From Bacteroidota bacterium (GTDB taxonomy: Bacteria > Bacteroidota > Bacteroidia > Chitinophagales > Saprospiraceae), in the NCBI GenBank assembly GCA_030147525.1, contig JASBVF010000016.1, forward strand, positions 186,001 through 250,000: a stretch of DNA of 64,000 nt, read 5' to 3'. The notes under the pieces were generated by a model. The model was given only the letters and a program-made list of their open reading frames with translations, did not search any database and had not been told where the DNA came from. Positions 42,973 to 51,311 of this stretch are shown here, piece after piece; within the stretch, counting starts at the first letter, position 1, and the number at the start of each line of letters is the position of its first letter. The position numbers and the translations under genes are program-made.

Positions 42973-42983
42973 ACTTACTTTTT

Positions 42984-44069
42984 CTACCCGTGTTTCACGG
43001 CGAAATCCTGCATCACGTCCACGAGCAACTGCACACTGTCCTGTGGCATGGCATTGTAGATGGAGGCCCGGAAGCCGCCAACAGAGCGGTGACCTTTGAC
43101 GCCGCTGATCTCTGCTTTTTTGCAGGCATCGAGGAACAATGCCTCGTGATCGGGGTTCACCGGCAGGAAGCAGACGTTCATCAGCGAGCGGTCTTCCTTC
43201 GCAACGGTTCCTTTGAACAAGGGGTTCGAGTCGATTTCGTCGTACAGAATTTTAGCCTTCGCCTGGTTGTGTTTTTCGATGGCGGTGAGGCCGCCGAGGT
43301 TTTTCAACCAGCGCAGCGTCAGCATCAGCACGTAAATCGGGAACACAGGCGGTGTGTTGTACATCGAGCCGCCGTCCACATGGGTGCGGTAGTCGAGCAT
43401 CGAAGGTAACTTGCGGCCGGTGCGGCCGAGCCAGTCTTTTTTCACAATGACCAGCGTGACGCCGGCCGGGCCGAGGTTTTTCTGCGCACCTGCGTAAATC
43501 AGGCCAAATTTATTGGCATCGAACGGGCGGCTGAACATGTCGGAGGACATATCGGCAATGATGGGCACTTTCGTTTCGGGGAATTCGTGATACTGGGTGC
43601 CGAAGATCGTGTTGTTGCTGGTCAAATGCAGGTACACGGCATCGTCCGGCACCTGGAATTTTTTCGGAATGTGGGTGTAATTGTCGGCTTTGGAAGAGGC
43701 GATGACGTCCACGTTGCCGTAAAGTTTAGCTTCCTTGATGGCTTTGGAAGACCAGGAGCCGGTGTCGAGGTAAGCCGCTTTTTCATTTTCACCGAGCAGG
43801 TTCATCGGCGCCATGAAAAACTGCGAACTGGCGCCGCCGCTGAGGAAGAGCACGGCGTAGCTGTCGTCAAAACCGCCGATTTTCCGGACGAGGGCTTCGG
43901 CTTCGATGGCGACCGCATCGAAATTTTTGCTGCGGTGCGATATTTCGAGGATGGAGAGTCCGCTACCGTTAAAATCGAGCACGGCCTGGGCTGCCTCTTC
44001 GAAAACGGATTGGGGCAGAATGGCAGGGCCGGCGCTGAAATTGTGTTTTTTAATTGTCGTTTCGACCAT
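42984..44069 (-). CDS. serC: Phosphoserine aminotransferase
   Basis: The protein has 361 residues from ATG 44069, the normal SerC length. It makes 3-phosphoserine from 3-phosphohydroxypyruvate and glutamate. The start KHNFSAGPAILPQSVFEEA is diagnostic. Then come ISHRSKNF, LFLSGGASSQFFMAPMNLL (phosphate cup), DMSSDMFSRP, and the PLP lysine in IYAGAQKNLGPAGVTLV. RASIYNAMP closes the substrate-binding set. It is a single gene; serA and serB are not near. Confidence 0.97.
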   Translation of the reverse strand: MVETTIKKHNFSAGPAILPQSVFEEAAQAVLDFNGSGLSILEISHRSKNFDAVAIEAEALVRKIGGFDDSYAVLFLSGGASSQFFMAPMNLLGENEKAAYLDTGSWSSKAIKEAKLYGNVDVIASSKADNYTHIPKKFQVPDDAVYLHLTSNNTIFGTQYHEFPETKVPIIADMSSDMFSRPFDANKFGLIYAGAQKNLGPAGVTLVIVKKDWLGRTGRKLPSMLDYRTHVDGGSMYNTPPVFPIYVLMLTLRWLKNLGGLTAIEKHNQAKAKILYDEIDSNPLFKGTVAKEDRSLMNVCFLPVNPDHEALFLDACKKAEISGVKGHRSVGGFRASIYNAMPQDSVQLLVDVMQDFAVKHG

Positions 44070-44165
44070 GGTCGGATATTTTTAAAAAAGGTGAAATTTT
44101 GAAGGCGCAAAGATAAAGGGAGTTCAGTAAAGCCGCTTGGGAGAATTATCACGGTTTTATAAAAA

Positions 44166-44246
44166 TTACGATTTCAAAATCTTCAGCACGCCACAACTTT
44201 TGCCCCGGATTTTAATTTTGTAAAATGCCGGAACTGTTATCACCTG
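44166..44246 (-). pseudogene. Second vestigial T9SS sorting-signal tail
   Basis: On the minus strand 26 codons read QVITVPAFYKIKIRGKSC then GVLKILKS and stop, bounded upstream by TAA. The pattern FYKIKI...LKILKS matches the last strands of a type A T9SS sorting domain. Its 3' end shares the word AAAAATTACGATTT (plus strand) with the vestige at 20904. The body of the gene is absent. Confidence 0.5.
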
Positions 44247-44361
44247 TTAACAGCAGTTTAGGGGAGAATTGAAAAATCTTAAAAATTTTTTAAAATCTTG
44301 GCCCCGGAATAGGGGGAAGTAAGGGTCTCCTCCATCAACAAATCAGTAAAGGTCAATTCAT

Positions 44362-45387
44362 GTGAACAACATCGAAAAATATTCAGAACTGATAGCGAAA
44401 TATCTCGCCGGAGAAATCACCCCCGGCGAAGAACAGGAGTTGTTTGCCTGGACGGAAGCCGATGCGGCCAACCAAAAGTTCTTTGATGAGACGGTAGAAA
44501 TCTGGAGCCTGGCGGAAGGTGCTGCCGACACGCCTTTCGAAGCGGACCTGACGAAGGCTTGGGCCAACATTGAGACTGGCATTGGAACGAGCGCCACCTC
44601 AAACACCCAAACATCCGCCAAAATCATCCCTCTGTCTAAAATCGTTTGGCGTTGGAGCGCTGCTGCCGCAATTTTGCTGCTTGCAGCCGCCGGACTTTGG
44701 TGGATGAACCGGGGAGTGGAAGCGCCGCAGCTCGTTGAGATTCAAACATTTGACAAAGAAAAAAAGGAAATCGTGCTGCCCGACAGCAGCCACATCTGGC
44801 TCAACGAGAACTCGAAACTGGTTTATGATCAAAAATTTGAAAAACGCCGGGTCACTTTGGAAGGCGAGGCATTTTTCGAAGTCGAGCGACTGGTCGAGCG
44901 GCCATTTGAAATATTGAGCGGAGACGCAACTACCACGGTGCTCGGTACCTCCTTCAACGTGAGGGCATACCCGACCGAAGACAAAATCGAGGTGACCGTA
45001 AAAACCGGAAAAGTGGCGCTTGCTGTAACCAAACAGGTAGAAAAATCCGTCACTTTGGATGCAGGTGAGTCCGGCGTTTTTGACAAAAAAGAAGATAAGG
45101 TGAAGGTGGCTGAAACGGTCATTTCCAACGCCGATGCCTGGAAAACGGCCCGACTCGACTTTGACGAAGCGCTGGTGAGAGACATCATTCTGGCGCTGGA
45201 GCGTTATTTCGATGTTCAAATCGAGGTGTCGAATCCGATGATTCTCGACTGCCACTACAGCGCCAACTTCAGCCAACCGGCACTGCCGGCCGCCCTCGAA
45301 AACCTGGCATTTGGCCTGGGGCTTGAACTGGAAAAAACGGACGGCGGCTATCTGCTTTCCGGAAAAGGTTGCCTGCCGGATCAATGA
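44362..45387 (+). CDS. FecR-family anti-sigma/sigma-regulator protein without adjacent sigma gene
   Basis: The protein has 341 residues. GTG 44362 is the start; the ATG two bases earlier runs into TGA. The N-terminal 80 residues are the cytoplasmic part (LIAKYLAGEITPGEEQELFAW), then one membrane span (WSAAAAILLLAAAGLWWM), the FecR domain (EIVLPDSSHIWLNENSKLVY, VTLEGEAFFEVERL, VLGTSFNVRAYP) and a C-terminal DUF4974-like region (RLDFDEALVRDIILALERYF). FecR proteins relay signals from an outer-membrane receptor with STN domain to an ECF sigma factor. No sigma gene lies next to it; an STN-domain gene follows after 81 bp. Confidence 0.92.
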   Translation: MNNIEKYSELIAKYLAGEITPGEEQELFAWTEADAANQKFFDETVEIWSLAEGAADTPFEADLTKAWANIETGIGTSATSNTQTSAKIIPLSKIVWRWSAAAAILLLAAAGLWWMNRGVEAPQLVEIQTFDKEKKEIVLPDSSHIWLNENSKLVYDQKFEKRRVTLEGEAFFEVERLVERPFEILSGDATTTVLGTSFNVRAYPTEDKIEVTVKTGKVALAVTKQVEKSVTLDAGESGVFDKKEDKVKVAETVISNADAWKTARLDFDEALVRDIILALERYFDVQIEVSNPMILDCHYSANFSQPALPAALENLAFGLGLELEKTDGGYLLSGKGCLPDQ

Positions 45388-45406
45388 GATAAAGTTGTAA
45401 ATTGCT

Positions 45407-45463
45407 GATTGTGAATTGTTTTACGATAAAAATCAAACAGTCAACAATTGACAATTAACAATC
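45407..45463. repeat. Inverted GATTGTGAATTG repeat between fecR-like and STN genes
   Basis: GATTGTGAATTGTT (45407-45420) is mirrored by GACAATTAACAATC (45450-45463), 12 of 14 bases. The right arm contains near repeats of ACAATT. It overlaps a possible TTG start of the next gene and leaves the GTG at 45469 just outside. Confidence 0.6.
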
Positions 45464-45468
45464 AGTCT

Positions 45469-47172
45469 GTGAAACCTTTTATAACAATCTACATAACTTT
45501 TCTTCTTGCGGGCAGCGCTTTTGCACAGGCGGGTTTGTTGTCGAAACGGGTGACCGTGAACTTTGACAAAGTCCGCCTCAGCGAAGCGCTTGCCAGCATA
45601 ACTCAGCAGTACCAGGTCAATTTTTCCTACAGCAGCGACTACGTCAACGTACGTCAGCGGGTGAGCGCCCGTGCGCAAAATGTAGCGCTTTCCGCTGCGC
45701 TGGATCTTCTTTTTGAAAGTACCCGGATCGTTTACGCTGAAATCGGCGGGCACATCGTTTTGCGCAGCGACCCGAATAAACCACTGTCCAACTCCGGAAA
45801 ACAGGAAGAACGAAAAAAAAAGCGGCCACCGGAACCGGTAGAGGAGGCTCCGGTTATTTTGACAAAAAATGAAGAACCGCCGGAGGAAGAGCCGGTTGCC
45901 GGCGCTGATTCGGTCATCTCGATTAGCATGCCCGATGTGCAACCGGTACGAAGTGACGGTAAGTTACATCCGTTCGACGAGACGTTGCTGAACTTTGAAA
46001 AATGGCGCTACAAAGCCGAATGGACCACCCAAAACGGCAACGAGAAACGCATTGCCCAGGTCTCCGTGCTGCCACTCATCGGGACGAATTTCCGTAATGA
46101 TGACATCACGAACAACATTTCGATGAACGTGCTCTGGGGAAACAACGGCGGCGTGGACGGGCTGGAAGTCGGCGGTGGTATCAACATGGTGCAGCGGGAT
46201 GTAAAGGGTTTCCAGGCTGCCGGCCTCGGCAACAAAGTAGGCCGGAACGTAACCGGAACACAGGTTGGCGGGCTTTTCAATTACACCGGCGGGACAACGA
46301 GGGGCCTTCAGGCAGCTGGTATTGTCAACTTCGCTCATAAAGCCGAAGCGGCGCAGGCTGCCGGTTTGATGAATATCGTTGAGAATGACGTGACCGGTAT
46401 GCAAGCATCCGGCTTGTTCAATAAAGTGGGCGGCCATGCCAACGCATTGCAGGCAGCGAGCCTTTTCAATGCGAGCGGCGGCAACTCAAAAGTGCAGGCT
46501 GCCGGTGCGTTCAACATCAGCGGCGGGGTGGCGAAGATCCAGTTCGGCGGGGTGTTCAACATGGCGAAGGATGTGGAGATTGCCCAGGTAGGTGGTGTTT
46601 TCAACGTAGCCAGGGGTGAAATGCGGGGCTTGCAGATCGGGCTGATTAATATTTCCGACACGGTGAGCGGCGTGCCCATTGGTTTGATAAACATTGTAAA
46701 ACGAGGCTACAATAAATTTGAAATTTACGGAAGTGAAAGTTTGCATGGAAATTTACAACTCAAACTAGGGGCAAAAGCTTTTTACAACATCTTTCATGTA
46801 GGAGCACGTGTTCCGCCGGGCGATGGAACCTACGCCTGGGGCCTCGGCTACGGCATCGGAACGGTAACGACCGTTTCGGAAAAAACAACGCTGAACTGGG
46901 AGTTGATGGCCATTCACGTCAGTGAAAACGAAGCCTGGACGAACACGCTGAACAGCATCGGTCAGTTCCGTTTTCTCTGGCACTATCAACTCGGGCGAAG
47001 CATCGGATTTTTCATCGGTCCCACGGCCAACGTGATGATCTCTCAACTGCGGAACCCCGAAACCGGAAAAATCCACTCCCCCGTAGTGCCTTACACCCTG
47101 ATCGACGAGGATTTGAATCAAAATACAAATCTGAAAGCCTGGGTGGGAGTCAATGCGGGGTTTAGGTTTTGA
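45469..47172 (+). CDS. STN-domain protein with LA_2272-like surface repeats
   Basis: The protein has 567 residues from GTG 45469, which begins the signal peptide KPFITIYITFLLAGSAFAQ; a TTG at 45448 would add seven polar residues. Residues 25-95 are an STN domain (VNFDKVRLSEALASITQQYQ, LDLLFESTRIVYAEIGGHIV). A Pro/Glu/Lys-rich linker follows. Residues about 215-410 hold roughly ten units of 20 residues of the type GxQxAGLxNxxxGxVxG (e.g. GTQVGGLFNYTGGTTRGLQA), like LA_2272-type surface repeats and likely a beta-solenoid. The C-terminal 140 residues look like beta-barrel strands. An STN domain here, behind FecR, suggests signalling without the usual TonB receptor body; this is inference. Confidence 0.8.
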   Translation: MKPFITIYITFLLAGSAFAQAGLLSKRVTVNFDKVRLSEALASITQQYQVNFSYSSDYVNVRQRVSARAQNVALSAALDLLFESTRIVYAEIGGHIVLRSDPNKPLSNSGKQEERKKKRPPEPVEEAPVILTKNEEPPEEEPVAGADSVISISMPDVQPVRSDGKLHPFDETLLNFEKWRYKAEWTTQNGNEKRIAQVSVLPLIGTNFRNDDITNNISMNVLWGNNGGVDGLEVGGGINMVQRDVKGFQAAGLGNKVGRNVTGTQVGGLFNYTGGTTRGLQAAGIVNFAHKAEAAQAAGLMNIVENDVTGMQASGLFNKVGGHANALQAASLFNASGGNSKVQAAGAFNISGGVAKIQFGGVFNMAKDVEIAQVGGVFNVARGEMRGLQIGLINISDTVSGVPIGLINIVKRGYNKFEIYGSESLHGNLQLKLGAKAFYNIFHVGARVPPGDGTYAWGLGYGIGTVTTVSEKTTLNWELMAIHVSENEAWTNTLNSIGQFRFLWHYQLGRSIGFFIGPTANVMISQLRNPETGKIHSPVVPYTLIDEDLNQNTNLKAWVGVNAGFRF

Positions 47173-47183
47173 AATTTCATGAT

Positions 47184-47268
47184 TGTTTGATTGTTGAATT
47201 GCTGGATGGTTTGATTGCTATTCAGGTCACTTAACAATCAAACAATCCAGCCATCTAACAATCAAACA
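47184..47268. repeat. 36-nt imperfect inverted repeat built of GATTGTTT words
   Basis: Arms 47184-47219 (TGTTTGATTGTT...) and 47233-47268 (AACAATCAAACAATC...) match at about 30 of 36 positions around a 13-nt loop. Inside each arm the word TTTGATTG occurs twice. It lies after the STN gene and before the first barrel gene. Confidence 0.85.
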
Positions 47269-47297
47269 ACCGAAATCACCTGACTAAATTTTTTAAA

Positions 47298-47906
47298 ATG
47301 AAAAACACAATTGTCATCTGCTTTTTACTGGCTTCGGCCACGCTCTTCGCTCAAAAAGACGAAACTATTTTCAGTGATGTGAATCGCATCGGCGCATGGG
47401 GAGCGCCCATTTTTGAGTACACTAACCTCGATACCGACGTGGAAACCACCGGCGGTGGCGGTGGCGCTCTCGTGCTGAATGACTTTTACCTCGGTGGTTA
47501 CGGTATGGGGAAAACCGAGTTTTCTAAAACTTTCAGTGCCGACAACAAAAAAGACAACGTCAATTTCAAGCACGGCGGCTTCTGGATCGGTTACACGCCG
47601 CTGCAAAGCAAGGTCGTCCACCCGTACGCATCCGTACGCCTGGGCTGGGGCAAGGCCCGCTTCAACTCCACCGACCTGACGACGAACGAAAGGTTGGCTG
47701 AGCTGAAGGACAACATCTTTGTCACCACGCCGGAAGTAGGCATCGAGCTGAATGTTTTCTCGTTCTTCCGGATCGCCGCTACTGCCTCCTATCGCTGGGT
47801 AAACGGCATCGACGATCTGCCTACGTACACCGACGACGATCTGTCGAGTTTCGGCGGCACCCTGACCCTGCGCTTCGGCGGCTTCGGCAACGATGACTGG
47901 GACTAA
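47298..47906 (+). CDS. Small outer-membrane beta-barrel-like protein, paralogue 1
   Basis: The protein has 202 residues from ATG 47298, preceded exactly by AAATTTTTTAAA. The signal peptide is TIVICFLLASATLFAQ. The mature part has alternating strands rich in Gly and aromatics (GAPIFEYTNLD, GGALVLNDFYLGGYGMGKTE, GGFWIGYTPL, FRIAATASYRWVNGIDDLP) and ends GTLTLRFGGFGNDDWD. Function is not recognised. It is a tandem paralogue of the next gene: both share the order of strands and the ending GGFG. Confidence 0.75.
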   Translation: MKNTIVICFLLASATLFAQKDETIFSDVNRIGAWGAPIFEYTNLDTDVETTGGGGGALVLNDFYLGGYGMGKTEFSKTFSADNKKDNVNFKHGGFWIGYTPLQSKVVHPYASVRLGWGKARFNSTDLTTNERLAELKDNIFVTTPEVGIELNVFSFFRIAATASYRWVNGIDDLPTYTDDDLSSFGGTLTLRFGGFGNDDWD

Positions 47907-48083
47907 ACACCACAAATACTACTCACACAAATTTTTGATCAAAAAAGCCCTGTTTTCGCTCGTTTTTTGAAATAAAAACAAGAACCGCAGGCAGTGCTCC
48001 GGCTAAGCCCGGGGGTGGCTGTTCTTTGCCTGAGATTTAAAGAAAGTAAACGTAAAATATTGAGAACCTTAATTTTATAAAAA

Positions 48084-48695
48084 ATGAAAAAGACAATCTG
48101 CATTGCACTGTTCACTTTATCCGCTGTGCTAACATTCGCCCAACGCTACGGCGACAACCGGGACGAAACCCTGTTCAATCGCAGCCACCGGGGCGGCTTC
48201 TTCGTAGCGCCCATCGTCGAGTACAGCGATTTCGATGAGGATTTAACCACCGGCGTAGGCGGCGGACTCGCCTTTGTGGCCGGCGACCTGTTTTTCGGAG
48301 CTTACGGCCTCGGTATTGCCGATTACGACCGCATCATCAGCGAAGATTTCAACCGGATGGAGATGGGCCATGGCGGCTTCTGGCTTGGCTACGTGGTGCC
48401 GCAGCACCGGGCCGTCCACTTGTTCACCAGCGTGAAAGCCGGGTGGGGCGCCGTCAACATTGAGTTTGACGGTAAACCGGATTACGAGGATGCTTTTTTT
48501 GCCGTGACGCCTGAGGCTGGCCTCGAAGTCAATGTGTTCAGCTGGCTGCGCCTGGCCGGCACGGTGGGCTACCGCTTCATGAACGGCCTCGACGAGTCGC
48601 CGAATTTCGACAAGGACGATCTGCAAACCATGACCGGCGCCCTGACGATCCGCATCGGCGGCTTCGGCAGACGGCACCACCGCTGGAATGACTAA
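48084..48695 (+). CDS. Small outer-membrane beta-barrel-like protein, paralogue 2
   Basis: The protein has 203 residues from ATG 48084. The signal peptide is MKKTICIALFTLSAVLTFAQ. It matches the previous protein over its length: FFVAPIVEYSDFDEDLTTGV, GGLAFVAGDLFFGAYGLG, HGGFWLGYVVP, LRLAGTVGYRFMNGLDESP and GALTIRIGGFG. The two genes arose by tandem duplication and have since diverged. They stand between the STN-repeat gene and a TonB-dependent receptor, which suggests a shared surface function, not further defined. Confidence 0.75.
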   Translation: MKKTICIALFTLSAVLTFAQRYGDNRDETLFNRSHRGGFFVAPIVEYSDFDEDLTTGVGGGLAFVAGDLFFGAYGLGIADYDRIISEDFNRMEMGHGGFWLGYVVPQHRAVHLFTSVKAGWGAVNIEFDGKPDYEDAFFAVTPEAGLEVNVFSWLRLAGTVGYRFMNGLDESPNFDKDDLQTMTGALTIRIGGFGRRHHRWND

Positions 48696-48702
48696 TCTTG
48701 AG

Positions 48703-48775
48703 TAGGCAAGTAGGCAAGTAGGCGAGTAGGGAAACGCATTTACTTCCCTGCAAGGCTACTTGCCTACCGGCCTAA
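48703..48775. repeat. GTAGGCAA octamer inverted repeat between barrel and receptor genes
   Basis: GAGTAGGCAAGTAGGCAAGT and GTAGGCGA words (48703-48730) face the complement ACTTGCCTACCGGCCTA (48759-48775). The inner GGGAAAC/TTCCC part also pairs partly. It is the third clear site of the family in the window. Confidence 0.82.
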
Positions 48776-48796
48776 TTTAAAATTCCCGACTTTTTT

Positions 48797-51193
48797 ATGA
48801 AAACGATCATTGAAATCCTGCTGCTGCTGGGATTCCTCCTGGCAGGGCTATGCCTTAGGGCACAGGAAATTACGCAAACTATACGGGGCACCGTGTTGGA
48901 TAAAGAGTCCAAGGCCCCGCTTACCGGCGCTGAAGTCGCTGTACTCTCAACCGATCCGGTTTCGGGAGACATCAGCGATGTGGACGGTCATTTTAAAATT
49001 GAAAAAATTCCCGTCGGAAGGCACACGCTTCAGGTGACCTACCTCGGGTACGAACTTTTAACCATCCCAAACCTGCTCGTTACCTCCGGCAAGGAGGTCG
49101 TGCTCAACCTCGAACTCGTGGAGAGTGCAGTACAGCTGGAAGTGGCAACCGTTGTTGCGAAGCACGACAAAGCTGAAGCGCTGAATGAAATGGCTACCGT
49201 GAGCGCCCGTTCGTTTTCGGTGGAAGAGACGAGCCGCTATGCCGGCAGTTTTTACGATCCTGCACGTATGGCTACGAACTATGCCGGGGTGGCCGTCGGT
49301 TCGTCCGACGACCTGAGCAACGAAATCGTGGTGCGGGGCAATTCGCCTGCTGGTGTGCAATGGCGGCTGGAGGGCATTGAAATTCCGAACCCCAACCACT
49401 TCGGTTCGATGGGTAACTCCGGCGGTGGCATCAGCATGCTGAGCAGTAGCACTTTGTCGAATTCCGATTTTTACACGGGGGCTTTCCCGGCGGAGTTTGG
49501 TAATGCACTTTCCAGTGTTTTTGATCTGAATATGCGCAACGGCAACAATGAGAAGCGGGAGTATGCGCTCATGTTCGGGGCGCTTGGGTTGGAGGGCGCT
49601 GCCGAAGGACCATTTCGCCAGGGCGGCAAAGGCTCGTACCTGGTGAACTTTCGCTACGCAACACTGGCATTGCTGGATGCAGCCGGCATCAGTATAGCTG
49701 GCGACGTAGCGCCGAAGTACTCGGATGTCTCCTTCAAGTTCAACCTGCCAACGCAGAAGGCCGGCACGTTTGCGCTGTTTGGTTTGGCGGGGCAGAACAG
49801 CGCCCAGTTTTACCCAAAAAAAGACAGCACAACGTGGGAAGGCGAGTTCGGCGAGTGGGGTTTCAAGGAAACGGCTACCACTGCCACGGTTGGACTTTCT
49901 CACCGGATTTTGTTGTCAAACGACAGTTACCTGCGAACCGTCGCCGTGGCATCGAGAGAGACGGACGAAGGGCAGGAATACTGGCTCGACCCGGAGAGTA
50001 CTTACGCCCGTCAAAATGACGCACGGTACGATATTTCGAACTACACCTACCGCATTAGCTCGACCTACAACCGCAAGTTTAACGCCCGGAACACGCTGCG
50101 GGCCGGGGCAATTTTTAGTTACTCGGCCTTTGATTTCACCTACGACGACGACGATAATTTTAACGACCCGAAAGGTGAAAACATCATCCGGCTCTTCGAC
50201 AACCACGGCGAGGGGAGTTTTTTGCAGGCCTTCGGCCAATGGAAACACCGCTTCAACGACCGCTGGACGCTGAACACGGGCCTTCACTACTCGCTGTTTT
50301 TGTTGAATCAAAAAATGGCCATCGAGCCACGGGCTGCGCTGGAGTGGAAATTGGACAACCGCAGTTCGCTGAGCGCTGCCGTAGGTCTGCACAGCAAGCG
50401 GGAGCATTTGGCAGCTTACGTTTTTGAAGGCACCCTGATCGACGGCGCTGAAAGGACGGCCAACGAAAACCTGGGGCTGACGAAATCAATGCATGCCGTG
50501 CTTGGCTACGACCGGCGGCTGGGTGAAAATCTTCGTTTGAAAATGGAAGTTTACTACCAGTACCTGTTCGATATTCCGGTTGAAACGCTGCCCGGCAGCA
50601 CGAGGTCCATCCTGAACGGGACGGATATCTGGGACATTATTTTCATTGAAAAATCCGGTAATGAGGGCACCGGCCGCAACTACGGCCTCGACCTGACGCT
50701 GGAGAAGTTTTTCACCAACAACTACTACTTCCTGGTAACTGGCTCGGTCTATCGCTCGCTGTACACGCCTTTTGACGGGCAAGAATATTCAACCCGTTAC
50801 GATGGGAGGTATAACATGAATGCTCTGGCGGGTAAAGAATTCAAAGTGGGCCGGAGCAAGAAAAATATTTTTGGCCTGAACGGTAAGGCGATTCTGGCCG
50901 GCGGCAACCGTTTTACTCCCATAGATCTGGAAGCTTCCATCGAAAAAGGCGAGCAGGTGCTGAAGGAAGACCAGCCCTTCTCCGTCAAAGCGGGCGACTA
51001 CTGGCGCTTGGATGTGGGTTTGAGTTACAAGATCAACAAACAGCGTATGACGCACACCATTTTGCTTGACATTCAGAATGTTACGGGGCGCCTGAACGTG
51101 TTTTTACAGTACTACGACAACAAAACAAAACAGATCGAAACTTACACGCAAACAGGTTTTTTCCCGGTATTCAACTACCGGGTGGAGTTTTGA
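48797..51193 (+). CDS. TonB-dependent outer-membrane receptor with carboxypeptidase-like N-terminal domain
   Basis: The protein has 798 residues from ATG 48797. The signal peptide is EILLLLGFLLAGLCLRAQ. Residues 25-105 are a CarboxypepD_reg-like domain (IRGTVLDKESKAPLTGAEVA, GRHTLQVTYLGYE). The plug domain follows (NEIVVRGNSPAGVQWRLEGI, FYTGAFPAEFGNALSSVFDL), then a beta-barrel of about 22 strands ending FFPVFNYRVEF, a terminal aromatic residue as in outer-membrane proteins. It lacks an STN domain and a SusD partner, so it is not a standard SusCD pair. The ligand is unknown. It ends the run of surface genes started by FecR. Confidence 0.92.
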   Translation: MKTIIEILLLLGFLLAGLCLRAQEITQTIRGTVLDKESKAPLTGAEVAVLSTDPVSGDISDVDGHFKIEKIPVGRHTLQVTYLGYELLTIPNLLVTSGKEVVLNLELVESAVQLEVATVVAKHDKAEALNEMATVSARSFSVEETSRYAGSFYDPARMATNYAGVAVGSSDDLSNEIVVRGNSPAGVQWRLEGIEIPNPNHFGSMGNSGGGISMLSSSTLSNSDFYTGAFPAEFGNALSSVFDLNMRNGNNEKREYALMFGALGLEGAAEGPFRQGGKGSYLVNFRYATLALLDAAGISIAGDVAPKYSDVSFKFNLPTQKAGTFALFGLAGQNSAQFYPKKDSTTWEGEFGEWGFKETATTATVGLSHRILLSNDSYLRTVAVASRETDEGQEYWLDPESTYARQNDARYDISNYTYRISSTYNRKFNARNTLRAGAIFSYSAFDFTYDDDDNFNDPKGENIIRLFDNHGEGSFLQAFGQWKHRFNDRWTLNTGLHYSLFLLNQKMAIEPRAALEWKLDNRSSLSAAVGLHSKREHLAAYVFEGTLIDGAERTANENLGLTKSMHAVLGYDRRLGENLRLKMEVYYQYLFDIPVETLPGSTRSILNGTDIWDIIFIEKSGNEGTGRNYGLDLTLEKFFTNNYYFLVTGSVYRSLYTPFDGQEYSTRYDGRYNMNALAGKEFKVGRSKKNIFGLNGKAILAGGNRFTPIDLEASIEKGEQVLKEDQPFSVKAGDYWRLDVGLSYKINKQRMTHTILLDIQNVTGRLNVFLQYYDNKTKQIETYTQTGFFPVFNYRVEF

Positions 51194-51198
51194 AAATT

Positions 51199-51285
51199 GT
51201 CATCAGGTCATTGAGTCATTTGTCATTGAAAGCCGGGCTTGCAGTTGTTAGCTTTTAGCTGTTTTCCCGGCGAATGACGCAATGG
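51199..51285. repeat. Imperfect inverted repeat with GTCATT words
   Basis: CATTGAGTCATTTGTCATTG...GCCGGG on the left faces CCCGGCGAATGACGCAATGG on the right, with GCCGGG/CCCGGC as the closing perfect part. It lies between the receptor gene and the GIN gene. Confidence 0.55.
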
Positions 51286-51311
51286 CTGTTTCACCAAAAA
51301 CAATCTACGCC

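Larger units (their letters stand above)
42617..42983. other. Permease-serC intergenic region
   Basis: The 367-bp gap holds no gene. It contains GTAGGCAA-type words at 42636-42674 on the plus strand and the complementary words at 42945-42972, and a serC terminator at 42876-42909. It should also contain the permease promoter. The sequence TATTTTTG at about 42690 fits a -7 box on the plus strand, but no gene follows it. Confidence 0.5.
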
